From contig NZ_CP073346.1 in NCBI RefSeq assembly GCF_024397895.1, forward strand, positions 2,356,001 to 2,420,000: 64,000 bases of DNA, read 5' to 3'. Origin of the DNA: Pseudomonas benzenivorans (GTDB lineage Bacteria; Pseudomonadota; Gammaproteobacteria; Pseudomonadales; Pseudomonadaceae). This document shows positions 14,371 to 23,954 of the stretch, one piece after another (positions within the stretch are counted from its first letter, which is position 1; every line of letters starts with the position of its first letter). The notes under the pieces are model-generated. The model made no database searches and had not been told where the DNA came from. It saw nothing but the letters and a program-made list of their open reading frames with translations. A program made the position numbers and the translations under genes.

Positions 14371-15105
14371 ATGCGCACAATCCTCATTGCGCCGCTGTTC
14401 ATCTGGCTGCTGGCCGGCTGCGCCAGCCAATCCGTCGACCCAGGTGGCATCTGGATCAACCAGGCGGCGATCGACGCCGCCAGCCAGGACGGTCATCTGC
14501 GCGAAGCCCTGCTCGCCTACGGCCCCAACCTGGAATGGCGGATCGAACCGCAACGCCGGCGCGCCAGCTACAGCAATGGCTATGAGCACGACGAAGGCCG
14601 GTTGGTGCGCGAGGCCGACGAACGCCTGCGAATCGATTTCTACGGTGATTACCACGAATACCTCAGCCTCGACGGCGACCAGCTGGTGCAGGCCGCCAGC
14701 GGCACCTGGCCGGAGCAGCGCTTCGTCCAACCGACGACGGCTGCTGCTGCCCACGCCCCGGCCGGCAGCAGCTTCGAGCAGGCGCTGTACAAGGCCTACC
14801 TCGGTGGGCGCTGGACGATCCAGCACGGCCCGGGTCAAGGCGGCCTGGTGCTGTTTCACGCCGACGGCCGGGTCGAGGGCCTGCCCGGCGCCGAACGCTA
14901 CGCCCTGTGCCTGGCCGGCGACTGTGCGGCGATGAGCGGCGAGTACGACAGTTTATGGCTGCAATTCGGCGAGCAGGGCCAGGCCTGGCTGTTCGAGCGC
15001 GATGGCGACCGCTTGAGCATCTACGACGCGGTCAACCAGGCGCAAATCGACGAGATGCCCGAATACCGCAAGGGCCCGCGGCGCTGGCGGCTGCAGCGCC
15101 ACTAG
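14371..15105 (+). CDS. Putative lipoprotein of unknown function
   Basis: 244 aa. The N-terminus is a lipoprotein signal with lipobox LLAGC (Cys17), and the next residue is Ala, so outer membrane sorting is likely. Beyond that I recognise no domain; the sequence is mixed alpha/beta with an Ala/Pro-rich hinge near residues 122-132. The ATG at 14371 has AAGGA 8 bases upstream and starts exactly at the signal peptide; an earlier in-frame ATG would add 13 residues before it. Its stop codon overlaps that of the convergent gene in the tetramer CTAG (15102-15105). Confidence 0.8.
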   Translation: MRTILIAPLFIWLLAGCASQSVDPGGIWINQAAIDAASQDGHLREALLAYGPNLEWRIEPQRRRASYSNGYEHDEGRLVREADERLRIDFYGDYHEYLSLDGDQLVQAASGTWPEQRFVQPTTAAAAHAPAGSSFEQALYKAYLGGRWTIQHGPGQGGLVLFHADGRVEGLPGAERYALCLAGDCAAMSGEYDSLWLQFGEQGQAWLFERDGDRLSIYDAVNQAQIDEMPEYRKGPRRWRLQRH

Positions 15106-15977
15106 CTGCCGACCGGCCCCTCGCCCTGCGCCTGCAGCGCACCATAGCCTTCCCGGTAGCTGGGATAATTCGGCGTCCAGCCCAGCGCCCGGGCGCGAGC
15201 GTTGCTGCAGCGCTTGCTGCCGGCCCGGCGCACCGCCGACGCCTCGTCCCAGTGACTGACACCCAGCTGCTGACGCAGCCAGGCCACCACTTCATGCAGC
15301 GGCGCCGGCGCGTCATCGACGCCGAGGTAGCAATCGGCCAGCGCCACGCCGTCGACATCGGCCTGTAGCAGAAACGCCAGCAGACCCGCGGCATCGTCGA
15401 CGTGGATGCGGTTGGCGTACAACGGCGGTTCGCTGGCCACCCGGTAGCCCTGGCGTACCTGGTTGAGCAGCCACTGCCGGCCCGGACCGTAGAGTCCGGC
15501 CAGGCGCACCAAAGTGGCGGCCAGGCCGCTGTGCAAGGCCATTTGCTCGGCCTCGCGCATGACCCGCCCGGAGAAGCCCTCGGCCTCGGCCGGGGAGTCC
15601 TCATCCACCCATTCACCCTGCTGCTGGCCATAGACGCCGCCGCTGGAAACGAACAGCAGGCGCTTGGGTCTTTGCCCGTGCTGCGCCAGCCAGCCCAGCA
15701 CCCGGCGCAGGCCCTCGACATAGATCACCCGGTAGCCGGCCTCATCGCGCTGGTTGGCGGCGGCGCAGTACACCAGGTAATCCAGAGGGCCACTGGGCCA
15801 GGCGGGGGGGCAGTCATCGCCCTGCAGGTCGCCGGCCACCGGTCTGATTGCGGCAGGCAGGCGCTCCACCGAGCGGCGCAGCCCGTACACCTCCCAGCCG
15901 CACTCGGCCAGCCTCAACCCGAGACGGCTGCCGACGTCACCGCAGCCGGCGATCAACACGCAGGCAGAACTCGCCAT
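15102..15977 (-). CDS. NAD(P)-binding epimerase/SDR-like protein
   Basis: 291 aa. An N-terminal Rossmann fold begins VLIAGCGDVGSRLGLRLAE (GxGxxG at about residues 10-15). Extended SDR features follow: FVSSGGVYG near residue 100, and a modified active site without a clear YxxxK. These single-domain YeeZ-like proteins are common beside oxyR in pseudomonads; substrate unknown. GGAGG 7 bases upstream fixes the ATG at 15977. Divergent from oxyR. Confidence 0.83.
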   Translation of the reverse strand: MASSACVLIAGCGDVGSRLGLRLAECGWEVYGLRRSVERLPAAIRPVAGDLQGDDCPPAWPSGPLDYLVYCAAANQRDEAGYRVIYVEGLRRVLGWLAQHGQRPKRLLFVSSGGVYGQQQGEWVDEDSPAEAEGFSGRVMREAEQMALHSGLAATLVRLAGLYGPGRQWLLNQVRQGYRVASEPPLYANRIHVDDAAGLLAFLLQADVDGVALADCYLGVDDAPAPLHEVVAWLRQQLGVSHWDEASAVRRAGSKRCSNARARALGWTPNYPSYREGYGALQAQGEGPVGS

Positions 15978-16072
15978 GGGCACCTCCATATTTTCGCAAT
16001 GAGGCAGTGTAGCGCGGTTGGTTCGTTGCAATGCAAAGGCTATGCTTAGCGGCACTTCAATGGATATACGCT

Positions 16073-16999
16073 ATGACCCTCACCGAACTGCGCTACATCG
16101 TCACCCTGGCCCAGGAACAGCATTTCGGTCGCGCCGCCGAGCGCTGCCACGTCAGCCAACCGACCCTTTCGGTGGGGGTGAAGAAGCTCGAGGACGAGCT
16201 CGGCGTGTTGATCTTCGAACGCAGCAAGAGCGCGGTGCGCCTGACCCCGGTCGGCGAGGGCATCGTCACTCAGGCGCAGAAGGTGCTGGAACAGGCCCAG
16301 GGCATCCGCGAGCTGGCCCAGGCCGGCAAGAACCAGCTGACCGCGCCATTGAAGATCGGCGCCATCTACACCGTCGGCCCCTACCTGTTTCCCCACCTGA
16401 TTCCCCAGCTGCACCGGGTCGCCCCGGAAATGCCGCTGTATATCGAGGAAAACTTCACCCACGTGCTGCGCGACAAGCTGCGCACCGGCGAGCTGGACGC
16501 CATCATCATCGCCCTGCCGTTCCAGGAAGCCGATGTGCTGACCAAGCCGCTGTACGACGAACCCTTCTATGCCCTGATGCCGACGGGCCACCCCTGGGCT
16601 GAGCTGAAGAGCATCGACAGCAAGCTGCTCAACGACAAGAGCCTGCTGCTGCTCGGCGAGGGCCACTGCTTCCGCGACCAGGTGCTGGAGGCCTGCCCGA
16701 GCCTGCGCAAGGGCGGCGAGGAACACGCCAAGCACACCACGGTGGAATCCAGCTCGCTGGAAACCATCCGCCACATGGTCGCCTCCGGCCTCGGCGTCTC
16801 GATCCTGCCGTTCTCCGCGGTGGACAGCCACCACTACGCCCCGGGGGTGATCGAAGTCCGCCCGCTCAGCCCCCCGACGCCGTTCCGCACCGTGGCCATC
16901 GCCTGGCGCGCCAGCTTCCCGCGGCCGAACGCCATCGAAGTGCTGGCCGACTCGATCCGCCTGTGCTCGGTGGCCAAGCCCCAGGCGCAGCCCGCCTAA
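16073..16999 (+). CDS. oxyR: Hydrogen peroxide-sensing LysR-type regulator OxyR
   Basis: 308 aa. The N-terminal LysR winged helix (1-60) is followed by an effector domain with the redox pair C199 and C208 (GHCFRDQVLEACPS), at the same numbers as in E. coli OxyR. Oxidation to a disulfide activates catalase, alkyl hydroperoxide reductase and related genes. The ATG at 16073 gives the family start MTLTELRYIV. recG begins 9 bases after the stop, so the pair is an operon, as reported for oxyR-recG in pseudomonads. Confidence 0.97.
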   Translation: MTLTELRYIVTLAQEQHFGRAAERCHVSQPTLSVGVKKLEDELGVLIFERSKSAVRLTPVGEGIVTQAQKVLEQAQGIRELAQAGKNQLTAPLKIGAIYTVGPYLFPHLIPQLHRVAPEMPLYIEENFTHVLRDKLRTGELDAIIIALPFQEADVLTKPLYDEPFYALMPTGHPWAELKSIDSKLLNDKSLLLLGEGHCFRDQVLEACPSLRKGGEEHAKHTTVESSSLETIRHMVASGLGVSILPFSAVDSHHYAPGVIEVRPLSPPTPFRTVAIAWRASFPRPNAIEVLADSIRLCSVAKPQAQPA

Positions 17000-17008
17000 G
17001 TCCGGCCC

Positions 17009-19084
17009 ATGAGCGAACTGGCCGCCATCTCCGTCGCCGCGCTGAAAGGCGTCGGCGCCGCCCTGGCCGAGAAACTCGCCAAGGTCGGCCTGGAGACCCT
17101 GCAGGATCTGCTGTTCCATCTGCCGCTGCGCTACCAGGACCGCACCCGCATCGTGCCGATCGGCGCCCTGCGCCCCGGTCAGGACGCGGTGATCGAGGGC
17201 ACAGTCGCCGGCGCCGACGTGGTCATGGGCCGCCGCCGCAGCCTGCTGGTGCGCCTGCAGGACGGCAGCGGCACCCTCAGCCTGCGCTTCTACCATTTCA
17301 GCCAGGCGCAGAAGGAAGGCCTCAAGCGCGGCACCCTGGTGCGCTGCTACGGCGAGGTGCGCCCCGGCTCCTCCGGGCTGGAGATCTACCACCCCGAATA
17401 CCGCGCGCTGTCGGGCGGCGAGCCGATCGCCGTGGAACAGACCCTGACGCCGATCTACCCGACCACCGAAGGCCTGACCCAGCAGCGCCTGCGCAGCCTC
17501 AGCGAGCAGGCCCTGGCCCGCCTCGGCCCGCACAGCCTGCCGGACTGGCTGCCCGAGGAGCTGGCCCGCGACTACCGCCTCGGCCCCCTGGACCAGGCCA
17601 TTCGCTACCTGCACCGGCCGCCGCCGGACGCCGATCTGGAGGAGCTGGCCGAGGGCCGTCACTGGGCCCAGCACCGCCTGGCCTTCGAGGAACTGCTGAC
17701 CCACCAGCTGTCGCTGCAACGCCTGCGCGAACAGGTACGGGCGCAGCAGGCGCCGCACCTGCCGATCGCCAAGCGCCTGCCGCAGCAGTTCCTGAGCAAC
17801 CTGGGCTTCCCGCCCACCGGCGCGCAACAGCGGGTCGGCGCCGAGATCGCCTACGACCTGAGCCAGGACGAGCCGATGCTGCGCCTGGTCCAGGGCGACG
17901 TCGGCGCCGGCAAGACCGTGGTCGCCGCCTTCGCCGCCCTGCAGGCCCTGGAGGCCGGCTACCAGGTGGCGCTGATGGCGCCGACCGAGATCCTCGCCGA
18001 GCAGCACTTCCTCAACTTCAGCCGCTGGCTGGCGCCGCTCGGCCTCGAGGTCGCCTGGCTGGCCGGCAAGCTCAAGGGCAAGGCGCGCGCCGCCGCCCTG
18101 GCGCAGATCGCCGGCGGCGTGCCGATGGTGGTCGGCACCCACGCGCTGTTCCAGGACGAGGTGCAGTTTCGCAACCTGGCCCTGGTGATCATCGACGAGC
18201 AGCACCGCTTCGGCGTACAGCAGCGCCTGGCGCTGCGCCAGAAGGGGGTCGGCGGGCGGCTGTGTCCGCACCAGCTGATCATGACCGCCACCCCCATCCC
18301 GCGCACCCTGGCGATGAGTGCCTATGCCGATCTGGACACCTCGATCCTCGACGAGCTGCCGCCCGGACGCACGCCGGTGAACACCGTGCTGGTCGCCGAC
18401 GGCCGCCGCCTGGAGGTGATCGAGCGGGTGCGCTCGGCCTGCAACGAGGGGCGCCAGGCCTACTGGGTCTGCACCCTGATCGAGGAGTCCGAGGAACTGA
18501 CCTGCCAGGCCGCCGAGACCACCTTCGAGGACCTCGCCGCCGCCCTGGGCGGCCTGCATGTCGGGCTGATCCACGGGCGCATGAAACCGGCGGAAAAAGC
18601 CGCGGTGATGGAACAGTTCAAGCAGGGCCAGTTGCAGCTGCTGGTCGCCACCACGGTGATCGAGGTCGGCGTCGACGTGCCCAATGCCAGCCTGATGATC
18701 ATCGAAAACCCCGAACGCCTCGGCCTGGCCCAGCTACACCAGCTGCGCGGGCGGGTCGGCCGCGGCAGCGCGGCCAGCCACTGCGTGCTGCTCTACCACC
18801 CGCCGCTGTCGCAGCTGGGTCGTGAGCGCCTGGGCATCATGCGCGAGACCAGCGACGGCTTCGTCATCGCCGAGAAGGACCTGGAGCTGCGTGGCCCCGG
18901 CGAAATGCTCGGCACCCGGCAGACCGGCCTGCTGCAGTTCAAGGTCGCCGACCTGATGCGCGACGCCGACCTGCTGCCGGCCGTGCGCGATGCCGCCCAG
19001 GCCCTGCTGGCGCACTGGCCGCAGCACGTCAGTCCGCTGCTGCAGCGCTGGCTGCGTCATGGTCAACAATATGGGCAGGTGTGA
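17009..19084 (+). CDS. recG: ATP-dependent DNA helicase RecG
   Basis: 691 aa, the standard length. An N-terminal wedge/OB domain (about 1-160) is followed by SF2 helicase motifs: Walker A GDVGAGKT near residue 295, DEQH (motif II) near 395, TATPIPRT (motif III) near 430, and QLRGRVGR (motif VI) near 580. The C-terminal TRG-type motif region includes DLELRGPGEMLGTRQ. It remodels stalled forks and branched DNA. It is coupled to oxyR by a 9-base gap. Confidence 0.97.
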   Translation: MSELAAISVAALKGVGAALAEKLAKVGLETLQDLLFHLPLRYQDRTRIVPIGALRPGQDAVIEGTVAGADVVMGRRRSLLVRLQDGSGTLSLRFYHFSQAQKEGLKRGTLVRCYGEVRPGSSGLEIYHPEYRALSGGEPIAVEQTLTPIYPTTEGLTQQRLRSLSEQALARLGPHSLPDWLPEELARDYRLGPLDQAIRYLHRPPPDADLEELAEGRHWAQHRLAFEELLTHQLSLQRLREQVRAQQAPHLPIAKRLPQQFLSNLGFPPTGAQQRVGAEIAYDLSQDEPMLRLVQGDVGAGKTVVAAFAALQALEAGYQVALMAPTEILAEQHFLNFSRWLAPLGLEVAWLAGKLKGKARAAALAQIAGGVPMVVGTHALFQDEVQFRNLALVIIDEQHRFGVQQRLALRQKGVGGRLCPHQLIMTATPIPRTLAMSAYADLDTSILDELPPGRTPVNTVLVADGRRLEVIERVRSACNEGRQAYWVCTLIEESEELTCQAAETTFEDLAAALGGLHVGLIHGRMKPAEKAAVMEQFKQGQLQLLVATTVIEVGVDVPNASLMIIENPERLGLAQLHQLRGRVGRGSAASHCVLLYHPPLSQLGRERLGIMRETSDGFVIAEKDLELRGPGEMLGTRQTGLLQFKVADLMRDADLLPAVRDAAQALLAHWPQHVSPLLQRWLRHGQQYGQV

Positions 19085-19177
19085 TGCCGCGGGCGACGCG
19101 TCTGTCGTCTCGCCGTGCGTCTGCCCGCCCGCTGTTTATACTTCGGGGCAATCGCTCCCCCTACGCCGGATTCCCTC

Positions 19178-20584
19178 ATGACTGAAGCCGCCCTCGCCCC
19201 CGAGTCCACGCCGCGTCCACCGGCCGTGATCCTGCAGCTGCTCGACAAGCTCGCGCTTGCCTACCGGGTTTGCGGCGACAGCCCGCAGCTGCCTGCGGCG
19301 CGGCGCGTGCAGGCGGTACTGCTCGACGATGCGGTCGGCGCCTTGCTGGTGCTCTACCCGCAGAACCAGCTGCTCGACCTCAATCGCCTGGCCGAACTGA
19401 CCGGGCGCAAGCTGGCCGCGGTCAAACCCGAGCGCCTGGCGCGCATGCTCGACAAGCACGAGCTGGGCGAGCTGCCCGGGCTGCCGCCGCTGACCAGCTC
19501 GCCCTGCCTGTATGACGAGCGCCTGCTGCAGGAGCCCAACCTGTACGTCGCCTCGGGCCAGCCCGGGGTGCTGCTGGAAATCGCCAGCGAGGCCTTCAAG
19601 GGCCTGCTGAGCAAGGCCAGCGCGGCGCGCTTCGGCGAACCGCTGAGCCATATCCAGCCAAACCTCGACCGCCCGGACGACGACCGCGACGAAATCAGCC
19701 AGGCGGTGCAGGCCTTCACCGCCCGGCGCATCCAGCAACGCCTGGAGGAAACCATCGAGATTCCGCCGCTGCCGCAGACGGCGCAGCGGATCATCAAGCT
19801 GCGGGTCGATCCGGACGCCACGGTGGACGACATCACCGGCGTGGTCGAAACCGACCCGGCCCTGGCCGCCCAGGTGGTCAGCTGGGCCGCCTCGCCCTAC
19901 TACGCCGCCCCCGGCAAGATCCGCTCGGTGGAGGACGCCATCGTCCGCGTGCTGGGCTTCGACCTGGTGATCAACCTGGCCCTCGGCCTGGCCCTGGGCA
20001 AGACCCTGAGCCTGCCCAAGGACCAGCCGCAGCAGGCCACCCCGTACTGGCAGCAGGCGATCTACAGCGCCGCGGTGATCGAGGGCCTGACCCGCGCCAT
20101 GCCCCGGGCGCAACGTCCGGAGGCCGGGCTGACCTACCTTGCCGGTTTGCTGCACAACTTCGGTTACCTGGTGCTGGCCCATGTCTTCCCGCCGCACTTT
20201 TCGCTGATCTGCCGGCACCTGGAGGTCAACCCGCACCTGTCCCCCGGCTACATCGAGCAGCACCTGCTGGGTATCACCCGCGAACAGATCGGCGCCTGGC
20301 TGATGCGCTACTGGGACATGCCCGAAGAGCTGGCCAGCGCCCTGCGCTTCCAGCACGACCCGGAGTACGCCGGCCCCCATGCCGCCTACCCGAACCTGGT
20401 GTGCCTGGCGGTCAGCCTGCTGCGCAATCGCGGTATCGGCGCCGGGCCCCAGGGCGAGATCCCGCAGAGCCTGTTCGACGCCCTGGGCCTGAGCCGGGAC
20501 AAGGCCGAGGAGGCGGTCGACAAGGTGCTGGCCGCCGAGGCGGCCCTGCGCGAACTGGCGGCCCAGTTCCACCCGCTGCACTGA
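19178..20584 (+). CDS. HDOD domain protein with N-terminal YbaK-like domain
   Basis: 468 aa. Residues about 10-150 resemble the YbaK/ProX aminoacyl-tRNA deacylase-like fold (LDKLALAYRV, AVLLDD, VLYPQNQLLDLNRLAELTGRKLAAV). Residues about 205-420 are an HDOD domain (IEIPPLPQTAQRIIKLRVDPDATVDDIT, then LAGLLHNFGYLVLAHVFP), a non-catalytic HD relative found in bacterial signalling proteins. The combination points to signalling rather than tRNA editing, but the ligand is unknown. I took the ATG at 19178 because the more upstream start precedes the domain by an unrelated stretch. Ends before a bidirectional terminator. Confidence 0.8.
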   Translation: MTEAALAPESTPRPPAVILQLLDKLALAYRVCGDSPQLPAARRVQAVLLDDAVGALLVLYPQNQLLDLNRLAELTGRKLAAVKPERLARMLDKHELGELPGLPPLTSSPCLYDERLLQEPNLYVASGQPGVLLEIASEAFKGLLSKASAARFGEPLSHIQPNLDRPDDDRDEISQAVQAFTARRIQQRLEETIEIPPLPQTAQRIIKLRVDPDATVDDITGVVETDPALAAQVVSWAASPYYAAPGKIRSVEDAIVRVLGFDLVINLALGLALGKTLSLPKDQPQQATPYWQQAIYSAAVIEGLTRAMPRAQRPEAGLTYLAGLLHNFGYLVLAHVFPPHFSLICRHLEVNPHLSPGYIEQHLLGITREQIGAWLMRYWDMPEELASALRFQHDPEYAGPHAAYPNLVCLAVSLLRNRGIGAGPQGEIPQSLFDALGLSRDKAEEAVDKVLAAEAALRELAAQFHPLH

Positions 20585-20602
20585 GCGCTCGCCTGAGCAT
20601 GA

Positions 20603-20626
20603 AAAAGGGGCCATAGGGCCCCTTTT
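20603..20626. terminator. Bidirectional rho-independent terminator
   Basis: AAAAGGGGCC (20603-20612), ATAG loop, GGCCCCTTTT (20617-20626): a perfect 10-base inverted repeat whose A and T ends serve both the HDOD gene and the convergent gene at 20645. Confidence 0.9.
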
Positions 20627-20644
20627 CTCATGCCAGCGGAATGC

Positions 20645-21376
20645 CTACCTGAGCGCGTCGCGACGCACGGCGAACAGCTGCGGCATCACCTGCACGCTGC
20701 TCTCCAGCAGATGGCTGAGGGCGGGTTGCTCGTAGAGCGCGACGTACTCGGCCAGCTGCTCGCTGGGAATGCGCCGATAGGCGAAGAGCATGAAGGATTC
20801 CACCGCCGCTGCACTGGATTTTCGCAGGGCCTCGGCCTGGACCTGGGTCTGGCTGCTCAGGGCCTGCTCGTCGATCGATTCGCCACGTTCCCTGAGCGCC
20901 AGCAAGGCCTGGGTCTTGCCCACCTCGTAGCGCAGCAGGGCGGCCAGGGCGGTGGTGCGCGCAGCCGCATCCAGACGCCGCACCAGGGCCAGGCGATCCT
21001 GGCGCGGCGGGCGCGCCGCGAGCTGCGCCCGATAACTGGCCAGGGCCGCGCCCCCGTCGTCGCCAACCGCCCGCTCGGCTGCGGTGAACCGCCGGGCCAG
21101 CGGGCTGTCGAGCAATTGCTGCGCCTGCTGCAGCTGGCGCCGATCGACCCGGTCTGCCAGGCCCTTGGCCAAGTCGCGGCACACGCCATCGGCGGCGAAG
21201 GCCTGGCTCAGTTGCGCCTGCTGCGCCGGACTCATGCCGCGTTGCAGCAGGGGCGCACCCTGCTCACAGAGCAGGCGCAAGCCCGCCATTTCCAGCAGCG
21301 GGTCGAAGGCCTCGGCCTTGGGCGGCGCGGCATGCGCCACCCCAATGGCCAGCATGGCCGCAACAATCAAACGCAT
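20645..21376 (-). CDS. Exported alpha-helical protein, DUF2059-like C-terminus
   Basis: 243 aa. Signal peptide at about residues 1-16 (MRLIVAAMLAIGVAHA). The rest is Ala, Leu, Gln and Arg rich and largely helical. The C-terminal stretch RIPSEQLAEYVALYEQPALSHL resembles the DUF2059 pattern for a helical repeat ending in a YE-P motif. Predicted periplasmic; function unknown and the family call is tentative. Confidence 0.65.
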   Translation of the reverse strand: MRLIVAAMLAIGVAHAAPPKAEAFDPLLEMAGLRLLCEQGAPLLQRGMSPAQQAQLSQAFAADGVCRDLAKGLADRVDRRQLQQAQQLLDSPLARRFTAAERAVGDDGGAALASYRAQLAARPPRQDRLALVRRLDAAARTTALAALLRYEVGKTQALLALRERGESIDEQALSSQTQVQAEALRKSSAAAVESFMLFAYRRIPSEQLAEYVALYEQPALSHLLESSVQVMPQLFAVRRDALR

Positions 21377-21441
21377 GGACGCTCTTCCACAATGAGTGCG
21401 CCCAGCCTAACCAAAGCACCGAACGCCAGCCAGTGGTGGTT

Positions 21442-21831
21442 TCAGGCGGCCTTCTGCTCGATGCGCTTCTTCGGCGCCAGGTACTTGGTCAAGCCCTGGA
21501 ACCACAGCACCAGCGCAGGATTGCCCTGGATCTGGATATCCTTGTTCTGGATGCCCTGCATGAAGGCCAGCTGCTTGTTCTTCGCGTTGAAGGTGGCGAA
21601 ACCGTAGGCGCCATCGCGAAAGCCCAGGGCAAAGGCCGGCTCCCTGGCCGGACCGCGCTTGCTGCTGATGCGCTGGTCCTTGACGATGAAGTGCCGGGCG
21701 ACCTTGCCGTCCAGGGTGTGCAGCTGGAACACCATGTCGCGGTCTGCCAGTTGTTGCTGGAAGGCGGGATTTTCGCGGCTGGCCTTGGCCATCAGGCGGC
21801 CCAGCATCCACAGGAGAAAACGGAACTTCAT
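21442..21831 (-). CDS. Small conserved protein, SCP2-like
   Basis: 129 aa. The pattern of the middle part (VFQLHTLDGKVARHF, AFALGFRDGAYGFATF, IQIQGNPALVLWFQGL) resembles a sterol carrier protein 2 type lipid-binding fold; this is a resemblance by eye. No signal peptide is obvious; the first 15 residues are mildly hydrophobic. The ATG at 21831 matches the conserved start MKFRFLLWMLGRLM. It sits between the exported helical protein and hupA, all on the minus strand but with gaps of 65 and 148 bases. Confidence 0.65.
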   Translation of the reverse strand: MKFRFLLWMLGRLMAKASRENPAFQQQLADRDMVFQLHTLDGKVARHFIVKDQRISSKRGPAREPAFALGFRDGAYGFATFNAKNKQLAFMQGIQNKDIQIQGNPALVLWFQGLTKYLAPKKRIEQKAA

Positions 21832-21979
21832 GCGCACGGCCTCGGCGGGTGACGTAAATGGCGGCGCATTGTAGCGGGATGGACGGGAGAGCACAGCCAA
21901 ACCAAAGCATGGTCGTGGCCGGGGAACAGAGAGGGTTGGGGAGATGGCCCGGAGCCGTGCGACTCCGGGCGGGCGTTGC

Positions 21980-22252
21980 TCAGTTGACTGCGTCTTTCAG
22001 GGACTTGCCCGGTTTGAAGGCGACGGTGTTGCTGGCCTTGATAGTGACCGGCTGGCCGGTCTGCGGGTTTTTGCCGGTGCGCGCACCTCGGTGACGCTGG
22101 ACGAAGGTGCCGAAGCCAACCAGGGTCACACTGTCCTTGCGGTTCAGTGCACCGGTGATTTCTTCGAGTACGGCATTGAGTACGCGGCTGGCCTGATCCT
22201 TGGTGAGATCGGCCTTTTCAGCGATGGCGGCGGCGAGTTCCGGTTTACGCAT
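21980..22252 (-). CDS. hupA: HU family DNA-binding protein
   Basis: 90 aa histone-like protein. It has the HU signature VGFGTFVQRHRGARTGKNPQTGQPVTI with the DNA-intercalating proline of the beta arm (TGKNPQTG). It bends DNA and helps compact the nucleoid. The leader contains AACAACAA (complement of 22273-22280), 21 bases before the ATG. A 186-base non-coding gap upstream probably holds the promoter. Which HU paralogue (HupA or another) cannot be settled here. Confidence 0.95.
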   Translation of the reverse strand: MRKPELAAAIAEKADLTKDQASRVLNAVLEEITGALNRKDSVTLVGFGTFVQRHRGARTGKNPQTGQPVTIKASNTVAFKPGKSLKDAVN

Positions 22253-22438
22253 AATTGCCTCTTAGACGGTTATTGTTGTTGTGTCCGAGCTGTTCGACCA
22301 GAACAGCGGCCAAGGCGCCGCAACGGCTCTACGCTGCGGCAGACCCAGGGAGGATGGCATGTGATCTGGCCCTGCGCCAGTGTCACTCGACAGTTCGACC
22401 GGACGATACCAGGGCATAAACGCCGGATTGAATGGCAA

Positions 22439-23590
22439 TCAGGCCAGCAGCGGCGGCAACAGCTTATTCAGCGCCAGCTTTTCCTGCACGGCCGCGCCGG
22501 TCAGGGCATAGCCCAGCAGATTGCCCGCGGCATCCCGGCACAGCGCCTTGATGTCGCTGCCGCTCCCCTCCACCGTCCACTCGCCCGCCAGGCCGCGCGG
22601 CGGTGGCGAGACCACCAGCGGGCACACCGGGGTCTTCACCGTGACCGGCATGGGGCCATAGGCAACCCGCGTCGGCTTGCCGGCCAGGGTCTGGGCCAGG
22701 GCCCGCGCGCAACTCATCAGCGGCATCACGTAGAGCAGGTTGAGGCCGTCGACCTCGGCGCAGTCGCCCAGGGCGTAGATATTGGCGTGGGAGGTGCGCA
22801 GCTGGCGATCGACCATCACCCCGCGATTGACGTCCAGCCCGGCGGCCGCGGCCAGTTCGGTGCGTGGGCGCAGGCCGACGGCGGAGACCACCAGGTCGCA
22901 GTCGATCAGGCTGCCGTCGGACAGCTGGGCCACCAGGTCTTCGCCCTGGTGGTTGACGCTGGCCAGCACCGGGCCGAGGTGGAAGCGCGCGCCCAGGCTT
23001 TCAAGCCCGGCCTGCACCGCCGCTGCGGCCGCCGGGTGCAGCAGGCCGGGCATCACCTGCTCGCAGGGCGCGACCAGTTCCACCTGGTAGCCGCCGACGC
23101 TCAGGTCGTTGGCGAACTCGCAGCCGATCAGCCCGGCGCCCAGCAGCAGCACGCGGCGCTTGCCGGCCACGGCGGCGCGAAAGCGCGCGTAGTCCTCCAG
23201 GTCGTTGATCGGGAAGATCGCGTCGTCGGCATCGCCGGCCACCGGCACGCGGATCACCTCGGCGCCCCAGGCGAGCACCAGGTCCCGGTAGGGCACGGCC
23301 TCCTCGCCGATCCACAGGCGCCGGTGCCCGGGGTCGATGCCGGTGATGCGGGTGTGGGTGCGAATCTCGGCGTTCAGCTGCTCGGCCATGGCGCCGGCGT
23401 CGGCCATGCTCAGGCCGTCGGCATCCTTGTGCTTGCCGAAACCGGTGGAGAGCATCGGCTTGGAGTAGGAGCGGCCATCATCGGCGCTGATCAGCAGCAG
23501 CGGCGTGCTGCTGTCGAGCTTGCGGAACTCGCGGGCGAGGTTGTAGCCGGCCAATCCGGTGCCGACGATCACCACGGGTGCACTCATCAT
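22439..23590 (-). CDS. Rubredoxin-NAD(+) reductase
   Basis: 383 aa FAD oxidoreductase. The N-terminal Rossmann motif [15 protein letters not shown] (FAD), a second [16 protein letters not shown] near residue 148 (NAD(P)H) and the [11 protein letters not shown] motif near 280 that contacts FAD are all present. It passes electrons from NADH to rubredoxin, which serves alkane hydroxylase or oxygen/peroxide detoxification. The two rubredoxin genes lie immediately upstream. Two adjacent ATGs (23590, 23587) are possible; both follow AGGAAGGG. Confidence 0.92.
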   Translation of the reverse strand: MMSAPVVIVGTGLAGYNLAREFRKLDSSTPLLLISADDGRSYSKPMLSTGFGKHKDADGLSMADAGAMAEQLNAEIRTHTRITGIDPGHRRLWIGEEAVPYRDLVLAWGAEVIRVPVAGDADDAIFPINDLEDYARFRAAVAGKRRVLLLGAGLIGCEFANDLSVGGYQVELVAPCEQVMPGLLHPAAAAAVQAGLESLGARFHLGPVLASVNHQGEDLVAQLSDGSLIDCDLVVSAVGLRPRTELAAAAGLDVNRGVMVDRQLRTSHANIYALGDCAEVDGLNLLYVMPLMSCARALAQTLAGKPTRVAYGPMPVTVKTPVCPLVVSPPPRGLAGEWTVEGSGSDIKALCRDAAGNLLGYALTGAAVQEKLALNKLLPPLLA

Positions 23591-23671
23591 CCCTTCCTCA
23601 TCTGCTGCTGGGGCGCGACGACAGCGGGGTGTCGGCGCGCATTGGGCGACTGGCTTCGCAGACCGGGTCGC

Positions 23672-23839
23672 TCAGGAAAGCTCGATCATCTCGAAATCGG
23701 CCTTGCTCGCGCCGCAATCCGGGCAGAGCCAGTCGGCGGGAACGTCTTCCCATCGGGTGCCGGGCGGGATGTCCTCATCCGGCAGGCCTTCGGCTTCGTC
23801 GTAGATGAAGCCGCAAACGATGCATTGCCACTTGCTCAT
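23672..23839 (-). CDS. rubA2: Rubredoxin (second of two)
   Basis: 55 aa. Iron is held by two CxxCG sites: CIVCG at residues 6-10 and CPDCG at 39-43. It is a small one-electron carrier for the reductase encoded 81 bases downstream. It begins [11 protein letters not shown] and follows a terminator-like hairpin after rubA1, so it may be transcribed separately from rubA1. Confidence 0.95.
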   Translation of the reverse strand: MSKWQCIVCGFIYDEAEGLPDEDIPPGTRWEDVPADWLCPDCGASKADFEMIELS

Positions 23840-23914
23840 GGGGGCTCCGTGTAGCGGAAACTTCAGCAGACCCTACTGCAATTGCCGCCCCGCGGCCAAG
23901 ATCGGCTGGCGCAT

Positions 23915-23939
23915 AAAAAACGGCGGCCAGGGCCGCCGT
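23915..23939 (-). terminator. Terminator between the two rubredoxin genes
   Basis: Read on the minus strand, ACGGCGGCC pairs with GGCCGCCGT and six T follow (complement of 23915-23920). It lies 16 bases after the rubA1 stop and would end or attenuate rubA1 transcripts before rubA2. Confidence 0.8.
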
Positions 23940-23954
23940 CTGCAATTCTTGGCC

